NCBI RefSeq assembly: GCF_964355755.1
Contig: NC_092674.1
Location: 14,639,001 to 14,703,000 of the forward strand
Length of the DNA: 64,000 nt
Source: Antedon mediterranea
Taxonomy: Eukaryota; Echinodermata; Crinoidea; Comatulida; Antedonidae
Reading direction: 5' to 3'
The position numbers and the translations under genes are program-made. Under the pieces are notes generated by a model. It was not told where the DNA came from, did not search any database, and worked only from the letters and a program-made list of their open reading frames with translations. The first letter of the stretch is position 1. Each line of letters opens with the position of its first letter. This document shows positions 1 to 10,742 of this stretch, one piece after another.

Positions 1-1240
1 GTTTGCGATAGCATAGTTTTCATTGATTCAAAGGTAGGATCCCTTTAGCGATCCAGTATAGCTAAAATTTTGCGATAAATCGTGACATTTTGGCACTGGA
101 CGGGCCAGGGAATTTCATTTCCCACGCTTGTGCTACTGAAAATGTACCCTGGGGTATATATCCTGCCTGTGTATGGAAATATTTAAGAGTGATTACAAAT
201 AAAAGACCACCTCTCCAAGGCAACAACTGACCACCACTTTCATAAACATGAGACCGTTTCTCATAATAAACATCTTCTCTATTATGACTGTAAACTCTCT
301 AACCTTTCTTTGGACATTATTTCAGAACAAAAATTAGTCCAAGAGATGTATGAACAACATAAAAAATGATTGAGGGAAAGAATTTAAAAGTATGAAAGAA
401 AGAGCGAGTTACGATTAAAACCTTCATTTATGTATAACGCAGCTAAAGAAAAATAGTTACAGAAATGTTGAATCTCATCTCAAGGAAAATAACTTAAGAA
501 GATAATGCAGAAAACATCTGAAAATTGTAAAGATGCAACAAACTTAACAACCAATAGTATGCCGTTTTATGTGATTCTTTGTTTTCACAAAAGCATATTG
601 ATACAGTTGGAGTGGTTAAGTGGTAGCAAAGCCATCGTGCACAATTTATGCTTGTGCCAAAAAACAAAAATGGCACAACAACTTTTACAAGAAAAAATGA
701 ATTTCAGCGTATTATTTGATTCAGACAGGCCAAATGGGATTGGAGTTTAAAATGGATACTGCCTTGCTTCAGAGGGGAAAACATGGGAAACTACACAATG
801 CAGAGATTAAAAAAAGATATAATGCTAGTAGCCTATTCAAAGAAGTAGGCTACTAGAATGTGTTGAGAAGCAAACCAAGAAATTGCAAATTATCCCAAGC
901 TATTTGTTCATGCTTTCTGACATCATCACCAGTACAAAGGAATAAAAGGCAGATCTTCACCTACATCTATTGTTGTACATGAACTATTTTTGCAAAGATC
1001 TAATAAAGCTAGGTAGGGAAACTCAAACCAATGCTGTTTGATCTGATAGTTAGGGCCAATTCAAGAGTAAATATTGCTTCACAATCTCTTTAACCTCTTT
1101 AAACTAAATTTTCAATCAATCAATCAATCAATCAATATTTTCTCCTTTCATATACAAAATTGATTTCAATGAACAACATTTTGAAGAAGAAGGTACAAAC
1201 CCTGAAAGATGAAAAACACATCTTGTGGAGGGCGTACCTA
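1..1240. other. No gene recognised; AT-rich intergenic DNA
   Basis: Short reading frames on both strands here lack recognisable motifs, splice context or codon bias, and I do not call them genes. The stretch holds a small perfect hairpin near 0.83 kb and an (ATCA)n microsatellite around 1109-1134. A weakly coding-looking stretch between about 230 and 760 could be a worn-out mobile-element gene, but frame breaks prevent any assignment. Confidence 0.5.
825..856. repeat. Short perfect hairpin
   Basis: Two 11-bp arms (CTAGTAGCCTA and its reverse complement) flank a 10-nt loop. No T-tract or gene end is near, so no terminator role is implied. Confidence 0.6.
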
Positions 1241-1261
1241 TTACTGACACAGACAATAACA

Positions 1262-1545
1262 ATTTAAACAAATATATATAATAAATAAATAAAAATTGAC
1301 CGAAGAATAGTTAATATTTGGAAATAAGGTGAATTTTAAGTTTAGATAAAAATGATTTACTAGAAAGAGTTTAAAATGAGGGAGTGGCAGATCGTTCGAA
1401 AAAGTGGGTCCGGAATACCTAATGTTGTGTTGAAAGTGGTTGGTTTTATGGGTTGGAATATGTAATTTTGAACTAATACGGGTATGATGATAATGAATTT
1501 TAGTTCTACATTTATTATGAATCATAAATAAATAAAGTATGCAGC
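1262..1545 (-). pseudogene. 3' fragment of a non-LTR retrotransposon (LINE)
   Basis: Minus-strand translation gives the tail of a reverse-transcriptase ORF: a basic His/Thr/Arg stretch (SSKLHIPTHKTNHFQ), then IRYSGPTFSNDLPLP, then a hydrophobic and basic C-terminus. The same order of motifs (HIPIHNTNYF, then IRYSGP) closes the LINE at 7.8-9.0 kb, so both probably belong to one LINE family. Only the C-terminal end and 3' region survive, as expected for a 5'-truncated copy. The clade (CR1/L2/Rex-like) is a guess. Confidence 0.55.
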
Positions 1546-2227
1546 TTTTAAGCTTAAAGTTATAAAATTTGCTGAGCAAACAACAAACCAAGCAGTAATG
1601 TTTAATGGTAGTCCTTGCATACATCGCTGATGGCACAAAGGAACAAATGGTAATTTTCAAGAGAAAACGATGCTAAAAGACATCTTCCCACCAGGACGTG
1701 GATGTGGATGGCTGTATCAAATAGATTGACAATGGTAAGGGAATGACGGCCTTTAACATCAAAATTACTTTTAATTTGGGACATGTTTAAGGGTCATCTT
1801 GTAGATATTGTTACAAAATTAAAAAGTGGGCATACCAATATGACAGTTATTATATAGTTCAAATATTAAACAAAAGGCTACTGGACAAGCTAACATTAGA
1901 AATGTTTCTAGTCAGGTAATTGATGTGTTATTTAATCTGTTATACTTAAATTAATTCAAGAATTTAATTCACTTTTAAAATGTTTATATTCTCAGTGACT
2001 TTGGTGATACAACAATATATTATTAATTTAATTGTAAAGATTGTTTGTAATATTATTCTGTGCTTCCCAAAGTGACTCGTACTGTAACTACTGAATATTA
2101 TTATTTTTAAGCACATATTTTTTAAAAGCTGCAATAAAATGTATTACATGTATTATTATTATTCCTATCATCATCATTATTATTTTGGTTCTTGTGTGTG
2201 TTTCACAGTTTTTATGTCATGTTACTA

Positions 2228-5135
2228 ACAGGGTATCTATGAAGGATGGTGTAAAACCTGGGAAGATGACCACCAAAGCATCTATACCACCTGAGGTTGG
2301 TTAAAAATTGACCAGCATAGGGGATATTTGTATGTACACAGACTTCAATGGAAGGCAGAAATACCGACAGAATGTGGTTTTATCCTCAGTCCAAGTCCAA
2401 GTCATGTCAGTGGTAGTCCTCCAAATGCCTTTTTTTCGATCCATTTTTTTTTGTCAGCCAGTTGGTATATGGAATTACAGCCTAAGATGTCCTTGAACAG
2501 ATTGTCCTGGTAAAAATAAACAGGTGTTTTTTTAAAAGTGGCTACCATGTGTACGACATTAATGGTTGGTACAATATACTGACTGAAGTTCCTGCTTGTG
2601 GTCCTTGCAACAGGGCAGCATCAGCAAATTGGTAAATCCAGCTCATCTAAATGGGGTCGATTTTTGCTTAGGAAAAATCAATATTATCACAGTTAATGCC
2701 AGCACATCAGGCAATGTTTCCTGCAGTAATTACTGTTTGGTAAGTTAGTTTAAAAATGTGTTACTCATCAATTAAATATAAATTTACATATTATTTTCTT
2801 TTTACAGTATATAAAAGTAAGAAAGTTTTTCTTTCATTTCATAGTCATGGTGTAGATAAGAAAGTGCTGCAGCTCATAAAAGATCGGACTGAAGTCAACA
2901 CAATGGCAAAAGTATGGCGTCAAGTCAAAGAGAATCATTGCGATGAAAGGATATGTACACAATGGACTGCTAATTGACTTGCTAAAGCTTGCAAGCATTG
3001 GTTCTGCATTTGGTACAAAATTCAAAGCTCCAAAGCAAGAGTTTTTGATGACATGCTTTTTTGATGGGTAAAACTGATAAAGTACAAGAATACTGAACAC
3101 AAATTCTCTCAACATTTGGAAAGGTCCTGAAATTTGATTCAACTAAAAAGGTAAAAAACTTTCATCCAAACAGAATATACAAATAAAATACAGTATGAAA
3201 TCCTCCTAAATCATCAATTTATTATTTTTCCAAATCTGTTCCAAATACAAGGATACTGTGTAAACTTTCCCCTTTAAATCAACCAACGGTAATCCTTATT
3301 TTATTTTAGATATGTAAAAAATTGTCAGGTGAAGGACGAGGGACTGCCAAATGGTGTACAAACATTGGTAATAAAAATAGCCAAATTTAAGTTCCGTTTT
3401 CAAATTTTAGGCATCGACCACAATGCTAAAACCCATGGCAGATGGTGTATTAGTAAAGCATTATAGGCTGGCAGGATAAGATGCACCACAACTTATGTAT
3501 CATAGATAGACGGCAGATGGTGTATTAGTAGAGCATTAAAGGCTGGCAGGATAAGATGCACCACAACTTATGTATCATAGATAGACGGCAGATGGTGTAT
3601 TAGTAAAGCATTATAGGCTGGCAGGATAAGATGCACCACAACTTATGTATCATAGATAGACGGCAGATGGTGTATTAGTAGAGCATTATAGGCTGGCAGG
3701 ATAAGATGCACCACAACTTATGTATCATAGATAGACGGCAGATGGTGTATTAGTAGAGCATTATAGGCTGGCAGGATAAGATGCACCACAACTTATGTAT
3801 CATAGATAGACGGCAGATGGTGTATTAGTAGAGCATTATAGGCTGGCAGGATAAGATGCACCACAACTTATGTATCATAGATAGACGGCAGATGGTGTAT
3901 TAGTAGAGCATTATAGGCTGGCAGGATAAGATGCACCACAACTTATGTATCATAGATAGACGGCAGATGGTGTATTAGTAGAGCATTATAGGCTGGCAGG
4001 ATAAGATGCACCACAACTTATGTATCATAGATAGACGGCAGATGGTGTATTAGTAGAGCATTATAGGCTGGCAGGATAAGATGCACCACAACTTATGTAT
4101 CATAGATAGACGGCAGATGGTGTATTAGTAGAGCATTATAGGCTGGCAGGGTAAGATGCACCACAACTTATGTATCATAGATAGACGATGTTGCTGTGAA
4201 CATTAGTCCTTTTTAAATATTCGGTGGAAAATGGAATGGTGGTAAGGCTTAATGCTTGACATTGGATGCACAGATTTGATGCTGCTGTTTGTCAACCAAA
4301 GTCAGCTTTAGCAGGAGCCATGTATATATTATAACAAGGCAAATATGGATTATCAGATACAGGGTTGATATACCAGCGTATCTCATCATTAACTGCGAAA
4401 CACTCCGCGCATAGAATTGCCCAGGGCAGCGAAGAAACATTTAGACTTCTGGACTTTGCCATCAAAGCTTTATAAGGTAATGCTGGACTTGATGAAAATG
4501 GAGTGCCATTATTCAAATCTCATGCTGCTATCAAGGTTTGGACACAATGTCACTTTAGTATTAATACTGCAGGTTGTGTTATGCATTTTGTTACCCAGCC
4601 CAAATTAGAAGCTGCACATTGTTTGTGTTGGTTGTACAACTACAAGTACAACATAAACATACATATAAACATCCTTCACCAATATGGACATTTTTACAAA
4701 TTAAGAACTATAGATAAAAATATTGATTGATAAAGTTATATGTATGTAAAAGTGTTTTTTTTAAATATCCTCGTTGTGCAGCACGACCCTTCCAGTTGTA
4801 TCTATTGGGTGGAATTGCAAGGTGGAACTCTGATAGGGAAGCAGAGTCAGTGTTCAGCAGAAAAAGACATCAGCATAGGGGCGTATTCGACCAGTTTAAT
4901 TAAAAGATTGAACAAAAGGTACAAGAAGCTGTTTGGTGAGAAGGAGGAAAAGAATTTCCATGTTCCTGCAAAGGCAACAAATGAATTACTTGGCCTTGAG
5001 TACTTGTTTAAACAGTCAACAGCTTGCTCCCAAGTATGGAGGAAGAAGTATGCCTTGATTTGGATGATGGCGATGGTATTGATGCTGGTTATGATTCGGA
5101 AACTGACACGTTTAACAACCATATGAAACCCTGTC
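2228..5135 (+). pseudogene. Decayed multi-exon gene of an uncharacterised multicopy family
   Basis: Protein fragments run in order along the plus strand but in shifting frames with stops: VLQLIKDRTEVNTMAKVWRQ (about 2860), LASIGSAFGTKFKAP (about 2985), KLSGEGRGTAKWCTNIG (about 3320), ADGVLV-HYRLAG (in the tandem array), RFDAAVCQPKSALAGAMY (about 4275), RIAQGSEETFRLLDFAIKAL (about 4410) and LIKRLNKRYKKLFGE (about 4897). Splice signals survive: an acceptor before 2845, a donor at 3151 and an acceptor before 3310. It is therefore an unprocessed pseudogene, not a retrocopy. The fragments resemble large uncharacterised invertebrate and fish proteins that I associate loosely with DUF6729; that name is from memory and unverified. 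No function can be given. Confidence 0.5.
3436..4185 (+). repeat. Minisatellite: ten tandem copies of a 75-bp unit
   Basis: Each unit starts at CGGCAGATGG (TGGCAGATGG in the first) and the phase is exactly 75 bp throughout: 3436, 3511, 3586 and on to 4111. Copies are almost identical; differences are single bases such as taaagc/tagagc and one gcattaaa. There are no unique spacers. The unit equals 25 codons and begins with a coding segment of the surrounding pseudogene (ADGVLV-HYRLAG), but carries in-frame stops in all three frames, so it is not a protein repeat today. Confidence 0.93.
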
Positions 5136-6407
5136 ATGTTGTATATACATCTAAGGAAGCAGCGGGGTCCCACGATCCTTCAAGTGTAAGTTGATTTCAA
5201 TATTCTTTTAAATAGGCAAGTCACTTGAAAAATAAGTTCATGTAAGTTTAACTTGTATCGATCACGCTTTCACAGGAAGATGTAAAAAAAACATCTCAAG
5301 GGATTTGAAAAGATAGAAATTCTAAAGCCACTTGCTAGTAGACCTGGTTTTGTTACCTATAATACCTTTTAAACAAGAGAAACGAGATTTTCAAATGTGG
5401 GATAGCCTAGATTCACATGATAGATGCTACAAACATTTCCACACAGCTTACAAAACACAATGGGGAAATACCGTATGGACGTAAAGAGTGATGAGATAGT
5501 AGCTTTCATAACCAACAGACATAAACGGTCTGCTGTACCTTATATTGTTGAGCTGCTTAACTCTCAATAAGATGCACTGTTTTTTCTGTTTTAAATAAAT
5601 TTTTGATGTTTACAGTATGAATACTATCTTTTTTAAGGAGCGATTTATAATATGTACTACAATAATTTCAGACTTTTTGTAATGTTTTTATATCGGGCGG
5701 TTTAGAATTAATGTTCTTTGCCTGATTTGTTTATATACCTGAATAAATAAATAAATAACGCAGCGAATAAAGCATTGTCATCGTTTCATGCCTGTACAGA
5801 GAAATCGTTTAATGTTTAGCATTATAATACAAAGGTTATATTTTATAATTTTAAATTTATTAGCCTCTTGAAACAAAGGTTTAGGGACGGCTAATTTTAC
5901 TCAGTTCATCGTTATTGTTGCATGGAATTAGTGCCTGCATAGAACAAAGACTCCAGGACGTCGAGCTCTTTACCCAGAGAATATTTTAGAAATCAAGTGT
6001 GAGTTTATATTTAAATTTTTTATCAATAATTCTGAAGGATAAAATGTAGTAAGAAGTTGCTTCCCCATATAAAACGGTCTTAATCGTACGAAAAGCAAAT
6101 TTTTAAAGGATCAGCTTCTTAAGATTTTAAAATGGGCTTCTCAGTCAGTCAACTCTCACAAAAACGTTTGTGCAAACAAGAAACACTAATCTTTATTACT
6201 AGAAGCTTGTGTACAATATATCATTTATGTATTTCAGAATATGTTCGAAAGAGGTGGCAAGACTGAGTAAACAGGTATATTACCAAACAAATTGCCGACT
6301 TGCTTCCTAAAATAGATTTTAGTTGGTGATTGTTTTTTTTTTCGAATTGAGTGCATATTTTGGTAATGTTTAATTAACAGACCCAATCAGACTGATGCAA
6401 TAAGCCA
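5136..6407. other. No gene seen; probable retroposon tail
   Basis: AT-rich sequence without a supported gene. An (AATA)n run at about 5738-5757 follows a TTTGTTTATATACC stretch and looks like the 3' tail of a short retroposon, but neither its start nor flanking duplications could be fixed. Confidence 0.35.
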
Positions 6408-6566
6408 TTCTACCATATCAGCAGTTACGCAACTTCATGGTCAACATGAGAGGCACGACCAGTGACCACAAATCATTGTACTTATGGTAGCCGTGAAGGT
6501 CAGACGTGAACAGATATTCTTCATCAGGTCTAAGATCTCTTTGCCGATCCAGGTGGATACAGCGAT

Positions 6567-7019
6567 GTGTCCGAGCATTCAGATGACAGCCTCTCAGCCG
6601 CACAAGCAGTGCGGAATATTGCGGAGTTCGCGAGTGGGCAAGTTGACGCTACGATGGAGCTACCTAGTGGGTTTGCGGACTTGGCGGCGGAATTTAGTAC
6701 TGCGGTCCGTACGGGACCAGATATCGACGGGAAGCTTGCCGCTATTGTGGACGACTTAATTAAGAGCCGACTGCCGCAGCCGAAGGTAACGGATCTTGTT
6801 GAGAGGTATCCCAGGCCAATGAACTGTGGGGCTCTAGTGGCTTCTAAGGTCAACGCGGCAGTGTGGAGGCGGCAGGGTTTTGTGGTTCACCCTAATAAAT
6901 CGGTTGTTGAGCCTACGCAACGGCTCGAATTTTTGGGCTTCCTAAAAGACTCGGTGTCGATGACCGTGTCAGTGACGGGGAAAAAAGTTGTGATATTGTA
7001 TCGTTATTATGCAATGTAG
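6567..7019 (+). pseudogene. DIRS-like gag segment fused to the end of the RT domain
   Basis: The 150-aa frame begins MSEHSDDSLSAAQAVRNIAE and is acidic/alanine-rich, like gag of DIRS-type elements. From about residue 107 it switches to WRRQGFVVHPNKSVVEPTQ, then RLEFLGFLKDSVSMTVS. That Gly-Phe-x-x-(His/Asn)-x-x-Lys-Ser, followed by Glu-Phe-Leu-Gly-Phe, is the conserved thumb-side end of DIRS reverse transcriptase. The catalytic palm (the xxDD box) is absent, so an internal deletion of more than a kilobase has joined gag to the RT tail in frame. Assignment rests on these motifs only. Confidence 0.6.
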
Positions 7020-7139
7020 CTCGGGCGACAGATCGGTTGCTGGTCAGACCGCCACGGTGGATGCGTGTCACCGGAGATGTATTGCTTCATCCATTACTAC
7101 AACAAAGTTGACATCTGCTGAGCCCAAAGCTCAGACTGT

Positions 7140-9316
7140 TGGTATGCAAGCTGTCCGGAAAAACATCACTGAGTGCAGCGTACCGGAGGGGATTGCCGAC
7201 GTCATCATGTGTGTCTGGAGACCGGGTACAAAGAAGCAGTCTCCAGAAGGTGTCTACATCTGGAAGTGCCATTTGTTTTGTTTACGAAGGAAAATTGATT
7301 ATTTGCGACCGCGTGTAAACGGAGTGTTGGCGTTTTTACATAGTCTGTTTTGGGAAGACGGTCATACGCTACATTGAACACACCCAGATCGGCTTTATCG
7401 TGTTTAGTGACGGATTTCAGTGATACCGTGGGGGTATCGGTTACGCAACATCCTTTGGTACTTCGGTACATGAAGGGTGTCTTTAATTGTCGTCGGCCCT
7501 CCCCTAGATATTCAGTAATGTGGGATGTTGACGTTGTCTTGATATATCTGGCCAGGTTACATCCACCAGAGAACCTTACTCTTAAAGAGCTTTCGTTTAA
7601 GTTGGTAATTTTTGATGGCCCAAACTTCGAGTCAGAGATGTCATGTGTTGGCATCTCTCGATATTAGTGTCATGTATAGACAAATGAATATTTTATGTTT
7701 ACATTCTGATCACAATAAGCAGGACAGGCCTGGTTGTGTATTTTCTTTTGTTACTTTTCGTAAGTACCACAAAGAAGAATTGTGTGTGTACTCCGTTCTC
7801 GAGAGTTATATAAAGCTTTATTCTAACAAAAATGTCCAATCCTTATTCAATACTGTCAACTCCAATTTGATCAATTTGTCCCAATATTTTGCAGCTAATA
7901 AACTTTCTCTTAATCATAAAAAATGTAGCTTCATCCTTTTTGGGACCCCAAAACTATTAAAATCTATTGACTTATCAGCCAACAAAATTACCATTGACAA
8001 CCAGGATTTACCTTGTGTACAATCAGCTAAGTTTTTAGGTGTAGTTATGGACAGCAATCTAACGTGGAAAAATCATATTAAAGAAGTAGAGAATAAAACT
8101 TCCAAAAGCATTGGTATCATATCTAGGTTATCCTCATTTGTACCCCTTAATATTCTTCGAACCCTTTACTGCTACTGTAACATTGTCTGGGCCAATACTT
8201 ACGTATCCAACCTCAGTAAACTGCAAATTATACAAAAGAAGGCTATCAGGATTATATCTGGCGCTCCACCGCGGTCCCATTCTTCCCATTTATTTTCCAA
8301 ACTTAATCTCCTCAAACTCATTAATATAAACTTAATGCAACAAGGCAAATTTGTATTCTCTGCCCTGCATTCCACTTCTCCAAATCATTTAAACAATATG
8401 TTTATTCCGAATTTTTCTATTCACAATTACCCTACACGTTCTAGAACTGATATACACATACCTATCCACAACACCAATTATTTTTCAAAACAGTATTAGA
8501 TACTCCGGTCCATCAATGATGAACAGTTTACCACCCCCAATTACAAATGCTGTTTCAATTTCTTTATTTTCCATAAAATTAAAACAACACCTAATGTCAA
8601 ACTATTACAAAGACAACGATCGAATGTCGCAATTTGATTTATGCTGCTGAATATTGATCTACTGTGGTTTTTGAGTTTTATTTTCTGATTCTACAATTTG
8701 ATTGATCTATTTTTTAAAATTTATTTATTTTCTTTATTTTTTTTTTTTTTTTTCCTTTTGTGTGCATTTTTGTTGTCTTGTTTGTTTCTCTTAATTTCCA
8801 CTCTAATATTCAATTATCCATTTTATTTGCATAGGCATACCCAGCACAAGATTTCCTCATCTTCTCAGGATTATGCCTTCCTCCATAGCCAATTTTCTTA
8901 AATTCACTTTTCTTTTGTATATCCAACAATCATCTATTTCATTTTTAATATACCTTACCATTTCTGTTTTTTATTTTGTATTGTATTGCTATGGAGGAAA
9001 ATAAATGTCTTTTTGAATTGAAAAAAGCGAACGGATGGTTTTTGAAGTTCCGATAGTTCGCAACTATTGCTTTCATATATTAAGCCGTTTAGGCCTATCG
9101 GTACTAGTACCGTGGGCAGATGGATCAAGTCCTTGCTTTGTTTAGCAGGCGTAGATACTGTTTTTTCTGCGCATAGCACGCGGGCAGCTAGTGTTAGCAA
9201 GGTGAGCAAGAGGATCCCCGTTGATGTTATACTTAAGCATCAGACTCGATGTTTATGAAGTTTTATAACAAACTAGTAGGGTCTGAAGGAAGGTTTGACA
9301 TAGCAGTGTTGGATTA
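7140..9316 (+). pseudogene. DIRS-like tyrosine recombinase, split by a LINE and frameshifted
   Basis: N-terminal part: GIADVIMCVWRPGTKKQ and LFCLRRKIDYLRPRVNGVL (about 7190-7330), then after a frameshift LNTPRSALSC and WDVDVVLIYLARLHPPENLT (about 7380-7600), then another shift into MAQTSSQRCHVLASLDIS (from about 7615) up to 7816. The C-terminal half resumes at 9029 with LLLSYIKPFRPIGTSTVGRW and AHSTRAASVSKVS. The latter holds the His-x-x-Arg box of tyrosine recombinases, and FMKFYNKLV close to the end carries the probable catalytic Tyr. At least three frameshifts and a stop are present. The enzyme would join a circular DNA intermediate into the genome; here it is non-functional. Confidence 0.68.
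7817..9023 (+). mobile_element. 5'-truncated LINE inserted in the DIRS recombinase
   Basis: A 5-bp direct repeat AAAGC (7812-7816 and 9024-9028) brackets the insert, and deleting insert plus one repeat reconnects the recombinase frame. The insert encodes the last third of a LINE reverse transcriptase: LSLNHKKCSFILFGTPK, then AKFLGVVMDSNLTWKNHIK, then a Cys/Arg-rich thumb and tail. The main frame closes at 8499; sequence continues in another frame with IRYSGPSMMNSLPPP, so it has a frameshift near 8490. T-rich 3' UTR follows, ending in a short A-rich stretch. It is a dead 5'-truncated copy of the same family as the fragment near 1.3 kb. Confidence 0.72.
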
Positions 9317-9432
9317 AAGTCGCACTGTACTTTTGATTTGTTGTATGTGTGTGGGTTTCTTGTGTCCTTGTGTTCACGCCTGGCTTTGAAGTCTCATGTT
9401 GACCCGGAAGTTGTGTAACTGCTGATATGGTA

Positions 9433-9697
9433 GAATTAAACGAGCCTTACCTGTAAGGTGAAGTTTGATGATAATTCCACTAGATCAGCAGTAGCACTTC
9501 AGGGTTAACATGCCCTACCCGTATTTTTCCCCTCCCAATTGGTTTGTTTGATTGCTGGCGTGACGCGGTACACACAAGGATTTAAAGTCTGATTTGCGGT
9601 CACTGGTCCTGCCTCTCATGTTAACCCTGAAGTGCTACTGCTGATCTGGTAGAATTATCAAACTTCACCTTACAGGTAATTAAGACTCGTTTAATTC
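9433..9697. repeat. Palindromic structure, ~80-bp arms with a 104-bp spacer
   Basis: The left arm 9433-9512 (GAATTAAACGAG... to ...GGGTTAACATG) is matched in inverted orientation by 9617-9697. The arms include CCTGTAAGGTGAAGTTTG and the CAGATCAGCAGTAGCAC block shared with both ends of the DIRS-like element. This is either the DIRS terminal complex or an inserted fold-back copy of it. Confidence 0.75.
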
Positions 9698-10241
9698 TTC
9701 AATTAAAGTTATAAAGTAGTCTAGTGAGCCAAATTGTTTAAGAAATAGTTAGAATTATATTAATTTTAGTATGTGCAATGTAGCAAGAATTATTTAAATA
9801 ATATACAGTACTGCAGTTAAAAATGTATTACAATATTTCATAAACCTGAAAATTGACCAAGAAGGTTAATGTTTTAGAGCAATTGAACCTGAAGCTTCAA
9901 GTCTCTTAATTATCAACTTTAACGTCACTACAGTATTACTACAGTACTTCATAAACCTGAAAATCGATGCTTTTTAAAAAAAAATAAAATATGCATTTAA
10001 AATATACAATTGTAAATTTTCCAATTGGATTCAATTGGAAAACTCAATTTTGGTAATGGTAGCTAGGGACTTCTAGGCCGAATAACAGAAACAGCTATAA
10101 AATTAAATAATTTAAGCCTATAGGGCCTAGAGGCTAAGCCTAGATTAGTATTATTTAATATATCTAAAGTAGTAGTAGGCTAGGCATAAGTACGGCCCAG
10201 GCTATATAATGCCGGTAAAATACATTAATTTGTTTTTTTAG
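9698..10241. other. No gene seen
   Basis: AT-rich DNA with a short diverged direct repeat containing TTCATAAACCTGAAAAT (about 9838 and 9950). A TAGGCCTA-rich patch precedes the candidate exon that starts at 10242. Confidence 0.5.
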
Positions 10242-10720
10242 AACATCGAAAATTAATTTTGCTTGTGCACAGCAGAATAATACTGTATGACAAAAGCAGT
10301 AACGAGTATAAACAAGACAAACAAAAAGCAGATGTCTGGAAAGCTATTGGGGATGAGGTTGTCGTACATGTCGTAAGTCAACAACTACTAGGCCTACTAC
10401 TACACTAGGCATAGGCCTATATCACGGCATAAAAATAGGCCTTGAATGAGGCATGATGGAGTGAGGCAAGTGATTGCCAAATAAATAACGTTAATGTTTA
10501 ATACAATTAAAACTTTTTTTCTTACAGAAGTTCAAGCTCTTTAGATTTGTTGAATATGATGATGATGGACAATCATGTTTTATACACAGAAGAGCTGGGT
10601 TTAGAGGACGATATTCAAGAGCCAATCATCAGAGATATTAATGAAGTTGTAGCAGCACCAAAAAGGTCTGGCCCTTCAACAACATCCGCATCGTCATCTA
10701 AAACCCCAAAATATGACAAC
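10242..10720 (+). CDS. Two candidate exons of a MADF-like gene (partial)
   Basis: Exon 1 (10242-10372) follows a polypyrimidine-AG (TTTTTTTAG) and ends at a good donor (GTAAGT). It reads RKLILLVHSRIILYDKSSNE, then ADVWKAIGDE, matching the start of MADF DNA-binding domains (Leu-Ile-x-x-Val... Leu-Tyr-Asp... Lys-x-x-x-Trp-x-x-Ile). Exon 2 (10528-10720) has acceptor TTTTTTTCTTACAG and donor GTAAGC and encodes an acidic, Ser/Pro/Thr-rich tail (EELGLEDDIQEPIIRD... APKRSGPSTTSAS). The phases do not agree: exon 1 ends in phase 0 and the long frame of exon 2 needs phase 2. An intervening exon carrying the rest of the MADF fold is therefore missing or lost. No start or stop was found; it may be a relic. 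Confidence 0.4.
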
Positions 10721-10742
10721 GTAAGCCTAAAAATGGTTGATT

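Larger units (their letters stand above)
6408..9697 (+). mobile_element. Decayed DIRS-like tyrosine-recombinase retrotransposon
   Basis: Order on the plus strand: gag-like segment, a scrap of reverse transcriptase, then a tyrosine recombinase, bounded by related inverted ends. The left terminus (6408-6470, ATATCAGCAGTTACGCAACT) is the reverse complement of sequence at about 9386-9435, and again in diverged form at 9598-9655. Terminal inverted repeats plus a tyrosine recombinase instead of an integrase are the hallmarks of DIRS elements (family knowledge). The region between gag and RT is collapsed, the recombinase is interrupted by a LINE, and several frames are broken, so this copy is dead. 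GC content and CG density are visibly higher than in flanking DNA. Confidence 0.7.

Noticed and set aside
505-750. 81-aa plus-strand frame and its antisense partner
   Set aside because: No motif, splice context or neighbouring coding support.
3436-4185. Regular repeat array considered as a CRISPR
   Set aside because: Units are contiguous 75-bp copies without unique spacers, in a eukaryotic setting.
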